A DNA stretch of 64,000 nt from Chitinophagaceae bacterium PMP191F (GTDB lineage Bacteria > Bacteroidota > Bacteroidia > Chitinophagales > Chitinophagaceae): the NCBI GenBank assembly GCA_001302245.1, contig LGYU01000002.1:62001-126000 (forward strand). Direction: 5' to 3'. Positions 26,533 through 36,098 of this stretch are shown here, in pieces; position 1 is the stretch's first letter; the number at the start of each line of letters is the position of its first letter. The notes beneath the pieces were generated by a model. It saw only the letters and a list, made by a program, of their open reading frames with translations, did not search any database and was not told the origin of the DNA. The position numbers and the translations under genes are program-made.

Positions 26533-27741
26533 ATGAAAAGAATGTTACTTACCCTGATCGTGCTTTTTATGATGTTGACTGGTTATAGCCAGGTTATCAG
26601 CAATTTTACATGGGACAGCAACCCGGTTACACAGGCTACTGTAGGTCCCAATGCTACTTCTGTAAGCAGTGTAGCTACATCTTCTCCTGGCGGAGTTACC
26701 AATAATGGTTTGAACGCAGGTAAACCTACTACCGATATTAACCTTATCATTCCGGGCTCACCTTACTTTGATGTACCGGGTATTGATATTTCTGTTGATT
26801 TTCGTCGTGAAGAAGCTGTTGCCAGTTTTTTCAAACGCGGCAGCAATTTCGATTTCGGTATGAACAATGGCAATCTTACTGCAAAATTTACCATCAGCAA
26901 CGGCAGCAATGGCACCACCGTGGTAAACTCCGGTAATGTGTATGCCATTCCAAACGATCATAAATTTCACCGCTACCGTTTCCTGTACAACAGCTCTACC
27001 GGAAAAGCATACATTACTGTAGATGGTCAGAACGTATATACTTACACTGGTACTGCAGGACGTGTTTTAAGCTGGAACAACACCGGTGACATTACAATAG
27101 GTTACCAGATGGATGGTACCGGTAATAACGTGGCTATCCTTGACAACCTGCTGGTACAGAACGTACCCGTAAATGCAGCACTGCCGGTAAAACTGACCTC
27201 TTTCACTGCACAGGCACAAAATAATATGGTTGTTACCAGATGGACCACCACACAGGAAGAAAATATGAGCGGTTATGTAGTAGAGCGTTCTGCTGACGGT
27301 ATCAGCTTTACCACACTGAAAACAATTGGTGCTTCCGGAAATTATAACACTTCTACGCAGTATGCCAGCATTGATAGCACCCCACTGTCTCCCATTGGCT
27401 ACTACCGCCTGAAAATGGTAGATATTGATGGCAGCTTTACTTATTCAGACATACGTACTGTAAACATGTCATCAAACACAGCCAATGTAAAAGTTAGCTG
27501 CTACCCCAACCCCGCTATTGATCATGTGGTAATGACCATCAGCAATAATGAGGCTGCACAATACCGCTACTCAGTAGTTTCTATGGATGGTAAAATACAG
27601 CAAACTAAAACAGTGCTGTTGCAACGTGGTGCACAACAGGTAACTGTTAACTTAAACAATGCAGCACAGGGTATCCTGTTCATTAAACTGGAAAATACCA
27701 ACAACAATACTGTTCAGTCATTTAAGGTTATTAAGAATTAA
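26533..27741 (+). CDS. Secreted T9SS cargo protein with LamG-like and C-terminal sorting domains
   Basis: 402 aa from the ATG at 26533 (a GTG two codons earlier is less likely). Signal peptide (MKRMLLTLIVLFMMLTGYSQ). Residues about 25-215 form a beta-sandwich with the concanavalin/LamG-like pattern (HKFHRYRFLYNSSTGKAYITVDGQNVYTYTG). Then the phrase LPVKLTSFTAQAQNN-MVVTRWTTTQEENMSGYVVERSADG marks the fibronectin-like linker that often precedes a type IX secretion C-terminal domain, which follows as CYPNPAIDHVVMTISN to IKLENTNNNTVQSFKVIKN. It is probably exported across the outer membrane and attached to the surface; ligand unknown. Confidence 0.88.
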   Translation: MKRMLLTLIVLFMMLTGYSQVISNFTWDSNPVTQATVGPNATSVSSVATSSPGGVTNNGLNAGKPTTDINLIIPGSPYFDVPGIDISVDFRREEAVASFFKRGSNFDFGMNNGNLTAKFTISNGSNGTTVVNSGNVYAIPNDHKFHRYRFLYNSSTGKAYITVDGQNVYTYTGTAGRVLSWNNTGDITIGYQMDGTGNNVAILDNLLVQNVPVNAALPVKLTSFTAQAQNNMVVTRWTTTQEENMSGYVVERSADGISFTTLKTIGASGNYNTSTQYASIDSTPLSPIGYYRLKMVDIDGSFTYSDIRTVNMSSNTANVKVSCYPNPAIDHVVMTISNNEAAQYRYSVVSMDGKIQQTKTVLLQRGAQQVTVNLNNAAQGILFIKLENTNNNTVQSFKVIKN

Positions 27742-27800
27742 GCAGGTACTGCTTTACCCAAACATACCAGAGGACGATGATAGCAATTGTGGTTTCAGAA

Positions 27801-27829
27801 AAAGACCATCTCGCAAGAGGTGGTCTTTT
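27801..27829. terminator. Bidirectional rho-independent terminator
   Basis: AAAGACCATCTC, GCAA tetraloop, GAGGTGGTCTTT. A 12-bp stem with one G-T pair between the convergent T9SS gene and the serine hydrolase. U-tracts form in both directions. Confidence 0.85.
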
Positions 27830-27862
27830 GTTATATAACGATGTCATTTACCAATCACTGTT

Positions 27863-29485
27863 CTATTGGTTCTTACGCACAAACTGCACCTTACGTGCAC
27901 GCGAAACACTGACATAAAAAGCATTGATATTTCCTTTGCTATCTCTTTCAAAATAAAGATCGCCACCAGGAAATACAAACCCGTCTTTATACCTGGGCAC
28001 CAACCCTTCATCCATACCCATCCTGGGAGATATCTGCAGCTTGCCATTTTTTAGTGTCACAACGGTCTCAGCTTCTGCCTCTGTTGAATAATAAGTGCCG
28101 GTATATTCTTTTAATAACGGTTCATTGTATTGCACCGTATCAACGCCGGTCAGTAACAAAGTATCACCGGCTCCATTGATCAATGCAGCGCTTCGAGGTT
28201 GAACATTGGTAAATACAATACGTGCGCGACCTGCCTGCAGAGTATGATCATTGATTGCAGGTAATGGTCCGCCATTGTTCTCACTGTAAATACCATTTTC
28301 TTTCATGTAGAACTTATAACAGGCACCGGTTACATTATCCTTATATGCCCCCATGTATGGAAACATTTTTTTGATATCTGCATTACTTTTTACTGCCGGT
28401 TCAGCAACACGGTGCGCTTTATTTTTTACCAGCAGGTTACGCACCGCAGCAGGTGTACTGCCAAGATCAGGTTGTGAGTTATTACTAAGCCATGCAATGG
28501 AAAGACCCAACTGCGGAAAATGATCCAGGTTGGCGCGATACCCTGCTGTAGCACCACTGTGTGCAATAGAGAACCAGCCATTGACCGAATCCACAAACAA
28601 ACCGGCTGCATAAACATTGCGTTTTCCATTGTTCAATGGTACAGAAGTTATCTGGCGCGACAATAAAGATGGATTGCCCAGTTTGCCATTGAGATAATAA
28701 TTATTCCAGGCCAACAGATCTTCGGCAGTAGTCAGTAATCCGCCATTGCCATATACATCTTCATTGGGCATATTGGTAAGGTATCCATTGCTGCCTTTGC
28801 TGTAAGCAATAGCTCTATGTTGTACTACCCTTCTGTAATTGTCTCTCCATTCGGTATGCATCATACCGGCCGGGGTAAAAATATATTGTTTTGAAAATGC
28901 CGCCAGGCTCATGCCACTTACCCGTTGTACAATAATGGCCATGAGATTGTAATTGGAATTGCTGTATATAAACTCATCGCCGGGCTTGTTGTTCAGTGTT
29001 TTTTGCAATGATATAATGTGCAATGCATCATCATTGTTATACGCTTTGGAACCTCTTGGCCAGCCCGCAATATCCGCTATGCTTCCCCAGTCTTTCAATC
29101 CACTGGTATGACTCATCAGGTGCCGGATGGTAATGGTATATCCATAGTTGGGTACTTCGGGTACATATTTCCTGACATCATCATTCAGTGATAATTTTCC
29201 CTGTTGTTCCAGCAGCAATATGCTGGCTGCCGTAAATTGTTTGGAAATAGAACCTGCTTCAATTTTTGATTCTTTTGTCAGCGCTGTACCATCTTCCAGG
29301 TTGGCCATTCCCCTGACTGAAGAATAAATTAATTGCCCGTTGCGGCTGATGGCCAGTTGCGCACCGGGATTTTCAGGAGCATACCGGCTGAATATTTTAT
29401 CGATCAGTACTACAGTATCCTGCCAGGTCTGGGCAGACGCCATCAAACCAGTTGAAAGGCAGATCAGTAACAGCAATAGTTTCAT
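27863..29485 (-). CDS. Secreted serine hydrolase (class C beta-lactamase-like) with C-terminal beta domain
   Basis: 540 aa from the ATG at 29485, which begins a signal peptide (MKLLLLLICLSTGLMASAQ); an upstream in-frame start would put polar residues before it. The catalytic domain (about 25-360) has SxxK in AGSISKQF (Ser79, Lys82), YSN in FIYSNSNYN, and HSGATAGYRA as the third motif. The remaining 170 residues are a lipocalin-like or DUF3471-type domain (YTGTYYSTEAEAETVVTLKNGKL). The start is 10 bp after the stop of a membrane-tethered regulator, so the two form an operon. Substrate unknown. Confidence 0.87.
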   Translation of the reverse strand: MKLLLLLICLSTGLMASAQTWQDTVVLIDKIFSRYAPENPGAQLAISRNGQLIYSSVRGMANLEDGTALTKESKIEAGSISKQFTAASILLLEQQGKLSLNDDVRKYVPEVPNYGYTITIRHLMSHTSGLKDWGSIADIAGWPRGSKAYNNDDALHIISLQKTLNNKPGDEFIYSNSNYNLMAIIVQRVSGMSLAAFSKQYIFTPAGMMHTEWRDNYRRVVQHRAIAYSKGSNGYLTNMPNEDVYGNGGLLTTAEDLLAWNNYYLNGKLGNPSLLSRQITSVPLNNGKRNVYAAGLFVDSVNGWFSIAHSGATAGYRANLDHFPQLGLSIAWLSNNSQPDLGSTPAAVRNLLVKNKAHRVAEPAVKSNADIKKMFPYMGAYKDNVTGACYKFYMKENGIYSENNGGPLPAINDHTLQAGRARIVFTNVQPRSAALINGAGDTLLLTGVDTVQYNEPLLKEYTGTYYSTEAEAETVVTLKNGKLQISPRMGMDEGLVPRYKDGFVFPGGDLYFERDSKGNINAFYVSVSRARKVQFVRKNQ

Positions 29486-29495
29486 ACAATGTAAA

Positions 29496-30359
29496 TTAAG
29501 CGGAGATTTCAAGTTTATAGCCTCTGCCATGGATGTTCACCAACCGGATAGCCGGATCATCCTGCAGTCTTTTGCGTAGTTTAGAAACAAACATATCCAG
29601 GCTTCTGCCAGTGATCACACCTTCATCTTCCCATACTTCTTTCTGTAAACGGTCGCGATCCACAATTTCATTAATGTGCCGGGCAAAGATGTTCAGCAAG
29701 TTGCATTCTTTTGCAGTAAGCTGTACTTTGTGCTGCTGCAATTCCAGTAACTGCAATGCAGGATGAAAAGTATATTGTCCCAGCCGGAACACCCCGGCTT
29801 CAACCGGAGCAGTGTTTACAGGTTGTTGTTGTGGTATTGTACGGCGAAAATACCATAATCCAATACCGGTCAACAACATTAATGTTAATGCCCCTGCCGT
29901 TATATAATAACCACCGGATGTTTCCTGCTGAAACAGGATCCGGATCTCATAACATCTTACAGGTTGTACTCTTCCCAGGCAGGCTATTGGTTGTTGTTCC
30001 CTGTTGAACGTAAAACCATAGGCAACATCCGTACGTCCACATTCCAATACCTCTACAACATAATTTTTGGGTAATGTGCTGGTGGCAATACGTGCTGTTA
30101 CCACTTTTACCAGCGAATCAGGGCTAAAACCAAAAGGATTTTCAAAACGCAGCAGGTATTCATGCTCACCTGTTTTTTGCACAGGCATTACCCTGGAAAC
30201 AGAATCGCCCGATGCCAGCAATACCTGGTGGCCAATGGTGCGCATTACCACCATATCGGCCGCATCTTCAAATGCAGCATCACTCTTATGACCTGTACCG
30301 ATAGTCCAGGAAAGGGCTATCAGCATCACAACAATGGTTAATGGTAGCTTCCACTTCAT
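29496..30359 (-). CDS. Membrane-tethered winged-helix transcriptional regulator
   Basis: 287 aa. An N-terminal hydrophobic signal/anchor (residues 5-22) leads to a 125-residue domain likely in the periplasm (three Cys at 107, 127, 136), then a transmembrane helix (about 151-171), then RR and a short linker, and a C-terminal OmpR/PhoB-type winged helix (about 188-286: LTAKECNLLNIFARHINEIVDRDRLQKEVWED, SLDMFVSKLRKRL, NIHGRGYKLE). No receiver domain. It is a one-component regulator that could sense an envelope signal and act on DNA while in the membrane. It is the first gene of an operon with the serine hydrolase and is divergent from the YceI gene (164-bp gap), both plausible targets. Confidence 0.85.
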   Translation of the reverse strand: MKWKLPLTIVVMLIALSWTIGTGHKSDAAFEDAADMVVMRTIGHQVLLASGDSVSRVMPVQKTGEHEYLLRFENPFGFSPDSLVKVVTARIATSTLPKNYVVEVLECGRTDVAYGFTFNREQQPIACLGRVQPVRCYEIRILFQQETSGGYYITAGALTLMLLTGIGLWYFRRTIPQQQPVNTAPVEAGVFRLGQYTFHPALQLLELQQHKVQLTAKECNLLNIFARHINEIVDRDRLQKEVWEDEGVITGRSLDMFVSKLRKRLQDDPAIRLVNIHGRGYKLEISA

Positions 30360-30523
30360 AGTTTAAAAGTAATACAATACATCAACCCGATCGGCTGTAC
30401 AATGCTGATTTACATAGATTTTACACCCTGTTTACACTTCTTTACCTCCATTTTGCATAACACACTCAAAGGCAGGCGTAGGTTTGATGAGAACATTTCA
30501 TCATTAAAAAATACAGATAAAAA

Positions 30524-31192
30524 ATGACATCACTCATTATCAAAATTACAGGCGCGGGCTGTATAGCCGTTCTTGTCTACTGCCTGGTTATACCCCACCG
30601 TTCTGCAGCTACCGCCTCTGTACTAACACCTGCCGTTAATACACCATCAGACACTAATAGTACCTGGCATCTGTCAATGGCAGCAAGCCGTCTGCAATGG
30701 AAGGCTGGTTATACCAAAGGAGGTGGCCATGAAGGAACCATTCTGATTACAGAAGGCACTTTACTGGTATCAGACGATCATCTTATCAAAGGCGGAAATT
30801 TTACCGTTGACATGAACAGCATTTTTACTACAGATCAGAAAGACGGCAAAGGCAATAAAGACCTGGAAGATCACCTGAAATCAAACGATTTCTTTTCAAT
30901 AATCAGGTTTCCCAAAAGCTTTTTTACTATTTCAGCAGCAAGTATTTCAGCATCCCATATAGAGGGTAAACTTACCATCAAAGGGATCTCTATACCCATC
31001 AGTTTTCCGGCCGATATACAGTTCTATAAAGACAGTATCCGGGCAAAAGCTGTATTTCCGATTGATGGAAGCCAATGGAATATTATCCAGCAATCACCCA
31101 ACCCGGTTATTGGCGCAGATGACAATAGTATTTCCAAATACATCCAGCTTTCTGTTAACCTGTTGTTCAAAAGGCAGAAAGAGGGATGCTGA
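30524..31192 (+). CDS. YceI family lipid-binding protein
   Basis: 222 aa. An N-terminal hydrophobic segment (residues 4-24) acts as signal or anchor. The YceI lipocalin-like fold follows: TWHLSMAASRLQWKAGYTKGGGHEGTILITEGTL, then GGNFTVDMNSIFTTD, LEDHLKSNDFF and the FPKSFFTISAASISASHIEGKLTIKGISIPISFP strand pair, the usual 'D..L..hLks.dFF....fP' pattern. Relatives bind isoprenoid quinones or other amphiphiles. It ends in a strong terminator and is divergent from the membrane regulator. Confidence 0.9.
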   Translation: MTSLIIKITGAGCIAVLVYCLVIPHRSAATASVLTPAVNTPSDTNSTWHLSMAASRLQWKAGYTKGGGHEGTILITEGTLLVSDDHLIKGGNFTVDMNSIFTTDQKDGKGNKDLEDHLKSNDFFSIIRFPKSFFTISAASISASHIEGKLTIKGISIPISFPADIQFYKDSIRAKAVFPIDGSQWNIIQQSPNPVIGADDNSISKYIQLSVNLLFKRQKEGC

Positions 31193-31197
31193 TGATA

Positions 31198-31234
31198 AAA
31201 TCAAAGGCCATCCCTGCGGGATGGCCTTTGATTT
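31198..31234. terminator. Bidirectional rho-independent terminator
   Basis: A perfect stem of 17 bp including the A/T ends (TCAAAGGCCATCCC, loop TGC, GGGATGGCCTTTGA), between the convergent YceI and TonB receptor genes. Confidence 0.9.
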
Positions 31235-31268
31235 ATTGTGGACAAACTATCTTTAATACACCTGTTTT

Positions 31269-33986
31269 TTACAGCACATTAAAAGCAAAGCTCACATAGT
31301 ATACGCCACCCATAGCAGGGTTACCGTACTGTGTTATATAATAATGATTCAGCAGATTGGTTCCACCCAATTTGATCATTGATTTTGCTTTGAACAGCTT
31401 GTAGTTGATCTGTGCATCCAGCACCATGAATGAACCTACAGGACCACTTCTGAAATCACTTTCAGTATAGTAGCTATCCTGGTAGCGGAACTGTGTATTG
31501 AAACCCCAGTGTTTGCCTTTACCAAAACCGGAATTAGACACACCTATGTTGGTACGCAGTTTGGGCGTATTGTAATAGGTTTTAAAACCGGCAGGAGGTG
31601 TAGTATTCAGCTTATCAATAGCAGTGTTGGCAGTAACACTGAAGTTAGAAGGCAACAAGTATTCAATACCTGCACCATAACCATAGGTTTCCAGGTCTAC
31701 TGTACTGTTTACAGATACGGAATAGAACAACCTGGTAGCGCTGTTGGTATACAGATCAGTCGGGTTGCCTGTAGAAGATTGTACTACAGTAGTACGACCG
31801 ATGAAGTTTTTGTATTTGGCAAAGTAGCCATACACATCGATCAGCAATCTTTTTTCAATAATACCTTTATAACCCAGTTCGTACGTATTAACCGTTTCGG
31901 GTTTATACTCGCCAAACACCGCTTCCTTTAAAGCAGTAGGTCCCTGCAGGAAGCTTTCATAAGTATAGGCCTTATTGGTATTGAATTTATAGAAATCACG
32001 CAGTGCAGGCAATCCGCCTATCAGCGTGGTTCTGGGCGAAGTACCGATCACAAGGTTGATCCACTGGTTCTGTGTAGTGGGGAAACGATACGCTGTCTGG
32101 AAAGATGCACGGATATTGTGGTCCTTTGCAACTTTGAATACAGCGGTTACCCTGGGGGTAAAACGTCCTTTAAAATTCTCGTTCTTATCATAACGACCGG
32201 AAGCAGTCAGTTTTACCACATCGTTGAAAAATGCGCGGGCCAGTTGTATATAACCGCCATATTCGTTGATACGGATACGGCCTGCGGTATCAGCAAACAA
32301 AGTACCTTCCGAGTTCAATACATATTGTTTCCAGTTACCACCCACCAATACATCGGCAAATTTCAGTTTGTTGCCAAAGTTATACTGTCCTTCAGCCATG
32401 TACAGGTTGGTTCTGTCCAGGAACAGACCACCACCTTTTGAAATGGGTGTGGAACGTACTTTGTCAAAATACTGGTTGAACTGATCTGAGCCTGCTACGG
32501 GTCTGCCATTATCAGCCGCCTGTCTGGCAGCCAGGTGAGCAGCAGTATTGTTAGCTCCGCCTGCCAGTGAACTCAGATATTTGTTTAAGTAATCGCTGTA
32601 CCAGGTAGTGCTGGGTTTCCAGGCCTCGTTGAAATATTGGGTAGTAACGGTGGCGTTGTATGAATCACCGGCGTTTTCCTGGGTAGTATACAGGCGCAAA
32701 AACCAGTTATCATGTTTCAGTTCCGCTTTATATTGTCCCATTTTCAGGTTGCGCAGTGAATAACGGTCACTTCCGGTATAGACTGTATTACCGGTGGCCC
32801 AGTAACCTATCAGTGAAGCTTCCAGGCGTTCTGTGATCTTGTAATACAAACCACCGGATACCTTAAAGTTCACAGTATTATGATTAATCACATCCTGTTC
32901 ATTGTAGCCCGTACGGGATACGTTAAGGGAAGTAGTGCCGGCAGGCAGCAATGGACGATATGCAACCGGTACCGAAGGATAAAGATCTGTAGTTGTTTCA
33001 TCACCATATACATTCACACCGTTGTAATTGGGATCAGTTGCGCGCGTGCCGCTGATAGGCATACCGGTGGTAACAGAATAGTTGGTACTGTCTGTAGCCA
33101 GCCAGTCTTTGGCCTGTACAAACTGACCACCTATTTTGAACGCAAATTTTTCGCTGATCTTTTTACCCCAACGGAAACTCCAGTCGTAATAAGGAGCCGG
33201 GTTCATGATATCTTTACCCTTATCAATATGCATTATACCCTGTTTTACCTGGAAGGAAAAACCCTGGTATTTGAAAGGGTTTTTGCTGTTGATCAATAAT
33301 GTGCCGTTCATACCACCGGGACCATACAATGCCGAAGAGGCACCCGGCAGTAATTCCATATTGTCCACATCCAGCTCTGTAAGACCGATCACCGAACCTA
33401 CTGAGAAATTGAGACCGGGCGCCTGATTGTCCATGCCATCCACAATCTGGTTCAGGCGGGTATTGCCGCTGCCACTGAAACCGCGGGTGGTAACCGTTTT
33501 GAAGGTAAGACTGGAGGCAACCATATCCACACCTTTCAGACTGCCCAACAGGTCGTAATAGTTCGTGGCAGGCGTATTGCGCACAGCCGCTGAATTTACG
33601 CGCTCAATAGATACAGGCGATTCCAGTATCCTTTCCGGAACACGACTGGCAGATACCACTACTTCCACCCCCAGTGTGGAGGCAGGAACAAAGTCAACAT
33701 TAACGGGAGTAGCAGCGTCAGTTACATTTACTTCCCTGGCTTCAAAACCAATAGAAGTAAATACCAGTACCAATGGCAGTTTCTGGGTAGTGGTTAACCT
33801 GAAACTACCTTTGTCGTCTGTAAAAGTGCCACCTCCGTATCCTTTGATGGTTACAGAAACCGAGGGAACCCCTTCCCTGGTTAAACTGTTTTTTACATTA
33901 CCTGTAATGGTGGTTTGGGCTTGGGCAACAATCGTTGTTAACATCATAACCATGAGAGCTGCCAGAATGCTGAAGCGTTTTCTCAT
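31269..33986 (-). CDS. TonB-dependent receptor with carboxypeptidase-like regulatory domain
   Basis: 905 aa from the ATG at 33986, which starts a signal peptide (MRKRFSILAALMVMMLTTIVAQAQ). Then a regulatory domain (TITGNVKNSLTREGVPSVSVTIKGYGGGTFTDDKGSF, about 25-105), a TonB-box-like stretch (VEVVVSASRVPERI), the plug (PATNYYDLLGSLKGVDMV, VTTRGFSGSGNTRLNQIVDGMDNQAPG, ELLPGASSALYGPGGMNGTLLI) and a barrel ending YYVSFAFNVL. It imports a scarce substrate using TonB energy. It is not followed by a SusD gene, so it belongs to the classical receptor group; metal chelate or vitamin uptake cannot be told apart from sequence alone. Confidence 0.92.
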   Translation of the reverse strand: MRKRFSILAALMVMMLTTIVAQAQTTITGNVKNSLTREGVPSVSVTIKGYGGGTFTDDKGSFRLTTTQKLPLVLVFTSIGFEAREVNVTDAATPVNVDFVPASTLGVEVVVSASRVPERILESPVSIERVNSAAVRNTPATNYYDLLGSLKGVDMVASSLTFKTVTTRGFSGSGNTRLNQIVDGMDNQAPGLNFSVGSVIGLTELDVDNMELLPGASSALYGPGGMNGTLLINSKNPFKYQGFSFQVKQGIMHIDKGKDIMNPAPYYDWSFRWGKKISEKFAFKIGGQFVQAKDWLATDSTNYSVTTGMPISGTRATDPNYNGVNVYGDETTTDLYPSVPVAYRPLLPAGTTSLNVSRTGYNEQDVINHNTVNFKVSGGLYYKITERLEASLIGYWATGNTVYTGSDRYSLRNLKMGQYKAELKHDNWFLRLYTTQENAGDSYNATVTTQYFNEAWKPSTTWYSDYLNKYLSSLAGGANNTAAHLAARQAADNGRPVAGSDQFNQYFDKVRSTPISKGGGLFLDRTNLYMAEGQYNFGNKLKFADVLVGGNWKQYVLNSEGTLFADTAGRIRINEYGGYIQLARAFFNDVVKLTASGRYDKNENFKGRFTPRVTAVFKVAKDHNIRASFQTAYRFPTTQNQWINLVIGTSPRTTLIGGLPALRDFYKFNTNKAYTYESFLQGPTALKEAVFGEYKPETVNTYELGYKGIIEKRLLIDVYGYFAKYKNFIGRTTVVQSSTGNPTDLYTNSATRLFYSVSVNSTVDLETYGYGAGIEYLLPSNFSVTANTAIDKLNTTPPAGFKTYYNTPKLRTNIGVSNSGFGKGKHWGFNTQFRYQDSYYTESDFRSGPVGSFMVLDAQINYKLFKAKSMIKLGGTNLLNHYYITQYGNPAMGGVYYVSFAFNVL

Positions 33987-34139
33987 ATGGACATTTTTGG
34001 TTAGCAGATGATTAAATAGCAAAATACATATAGTAAATTTCAAATGGAAATTTTATTTGTAACAACATGATTACACAGTGTGAATATTTTCAATATTTGT
34101 TTTCCGCGTTATTTCATGCCCCAACAGTATCTTCGGGTC

Positions 34140-35063
34140 ATGAATTCGTATCAATTTCCCCGCCAGACCAACTTCTACAGAGGTAAAGTACGTGATGTAT
34201 ACACGATCGATGATCAATGGCTGGTAATGATAGCCTCCAACAGGATCTCTGCATTCGATGTAATTTTGCCACGCCCCATTCCTTATAAAGGACAAGTATT
34301 AAATCAAATAGCTGCTTACATGCTCAATGCCACGAAAGACATTTGTCCCAACTGGCTGCTGGAAGTACCCGCACCGAATGTGTCCATCGGCCGCAAATGT
34401 GTTCCGTTCAAAATAGAAATGGTGGTTCGTGGTAACGTTACCGGACATGCGTGGAGGACCTATTCTTCCGGAAAACGTGAACTGTGCGGTGTTACGATGC
34501 CCGAGGGCATGAAGGAAAACGATTTTTTCCCCACTCCCGTTATCACTCCTTCCACAAAAGCTGCGGAAGGGCATGATGAAGATATTTCCAGGGAAGAGAT
34601 CATTGCACAGGGACTGGCCACTGCCGAAGAATGGGCCGTTCTTGAAAAGTATACGCTGCAGTTGTTTGAACGCGGTAAAGAAATTGCTGCCCGGCAGGGA
34701 TTGATCCTGGTAGATACCAAATACGAATTTGGCAAAATTGGCGATGAAATTTTCCTGATGGACGAAATCCATACTCCCGATTCCTCCCGCTATTTCTACG
34801 CTGATGGTTTTGAAGAAAGACAAGCCGCCGGTGAACGCCAGAAACAGCTCAGCAAGGAATTTGTACGCGAATGGCTTATTGCCAATAATTTTATGGGCAA
34901 AGAAGGACAGGTAATGCCCCAGATGGATAACGAATGGGTAAATACCATTTCAAAAAGATACATTGAGCTGTACGAAAAAGTGATAGGCGAACCTTTTACA
35001 CCGCAGGATCTGGACGAAGCCGAAACCACCGGCCGCATTCTGCATGCATTGGAAAAGTTGTAA
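34140..35063 (+). CDS. purC: Phosphoribosylaminoimidazole-succinocarboxamide synthase
   Basis: 307 aa from the ATG at 34140 ([21 protein letters not shown]), the start that fits the family; the frame is open 20 codons further upstream without conserved residues. PurC joins aspartate to CAIR in purine synthesis using ATP. The GKVRDVY loop, the [13 protein letters not shown] motif, the [20 protein letters not shown] segment, and [10 protein letters not shown] plus [11 protein letters not shown] (metal and substrate residues) are intact. The length is that of the longer purC subclass (about 300 aa). The divergent TonB receptor lies 150 bp away. Confidence 0.97.
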   Translation: MNSYQFPRQTNFYRGKVRDVYTIDDQWLVMIASNRISAFDVILPRPIPYKGQVLNQIAAYMLNATKDICPNWLLEVPAPNVSIGRKCVPFKIEMVVRGNVTGHAWRTYSSGKRELCGVTMPEGMKENDFFPTPVITPSTKAAEGHDEDISREEIIAQGLATAEEWAVLEKYTLQLFERGKEIAARQGLILVDTKYEFGKIGDEIFLMDEIHTPDSSRYFYADGFEERQAAGERQKQLSKEFVREWLIANNFMGKEGQVMPQMDNEWVNTISKRYIELYEKVIGEPFTPQDLDEAETTGRILHALEKL

Positions 35064-35131
35064 ACAATTCGGTTTTTATATTCCCTTTCCCCTCAACAAT
35101 ATAAAAACGGATAATGCTAAAATGATTGTCC

Positions 35132-36004
35132 ATGAATATTGTTGTTATTGGTGCAACATGAATGATAGGCAAACCGGTTACCCGCGAACTTATCAGCGCC
35201 GGTTTTAATATTACCCTGCTTGTACGGAATGCACAAAAAGCACGGCAGCTTTTTACCGGTGTAAATATATTGCAGGGTGATGTGTTTAACACCGACAGTC
35301 TTATTGCCGCCTTTAAAGGACAGGATGCCGTATACATCAGTCTTGCCCCTCCGCACAATGGACGTCCGGACCATATCCTGCCCGAAAGGGAAGGTATTGA
35401 CAATATCATTGCCGCGGCACAGCAAACCGGCATCCGCCGGATCGTATTGTTATCATCACTGATACAGCAATACAACAATACCAACGGCTTTCACTGGTGG
35501 GTGTTTGATATAAAACAGGCTGCCGTGGAAAAGATCAAAGCGAGCGGTATACCCTACACCATCTTCTACCCTTCCACTTTTATGGAAAGCATTGACCAGT
35601 TAATGCTGCGGGGCAACCGCATTATGCTGGCAAGACGTTCCCTTGCACCCATGCATTTTATTGCCGGCAGTGATTATGGCAAACAGGTAGCATGGTCGTT
35701 CAGAAAACTGACCACAGAAAACCGGGAATACAATATACAGGGGCCCGCTGCCTGGAACTGGGATGAAGCAAGTCAGCGTTTTATCCGTTGTTATACTGTA
35801 CGCAAACTGAAAATAATGAAGGTGCCTGCTGCTATGCTCCGGTGGATGGGTGCACTGAACACTACCATCGGGTATGGCGCAAAAATTTCTGAAGCGCTGA
35901 ATAACTTTTCCGAACAGTTCGTTTCTGAAACTACCTGGAACGAACTGGGCAAGCCGCTTATCATCATAGAAACATATGCAGAAAAGCTTACCCGGATACA
36001 GTAA
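35132..36004 (+). pseudogene. NmrA-like NAD(P)-binding protein gene interrupted by an in-frame TGA
   Basis: From the ATG at 35132 the frame reads MNIVVIGAT, then TGA (35159-35161), then MIGKPVTRELISAGFNITLLVRNA and continues for 280 codons. In atypical short-chain dehydrogenases this segment is the Rossmann motif GATGxxG, so the TGA stands exactly where GGA (Gly) is expected; a single G-to-T change explains it. The rest looks intact: DVFNTDSLIAAFKGQDAVYISL, the IVLLSS strand, and the later PYTIFYPSTFME. An ATG directly follows the TGA, so reinitiation could give a 280-aa product lacking the first beta strand and part of the cofactor loop, probably inactive. A sequencing error is the alternative. 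Confidence 0.75.
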
Positions 36005-36098
36005 AATACCGGCACTGTTACCACCCGGCCGGATTCCTGTTGTCAAATAAATTAAGTTCTGTAAGTTCGTAACTCAACCAAACACAATCCACGGTCAT

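Noticed and set aside
35159-35161. TGA recoded as glycine or another amino acid genome-wide
   Set aside because: Other genes, such as the GNAT fragment (147-149) and the 2OG oxygenase (3973-3975), end at TGA, so a code change is unlikely.
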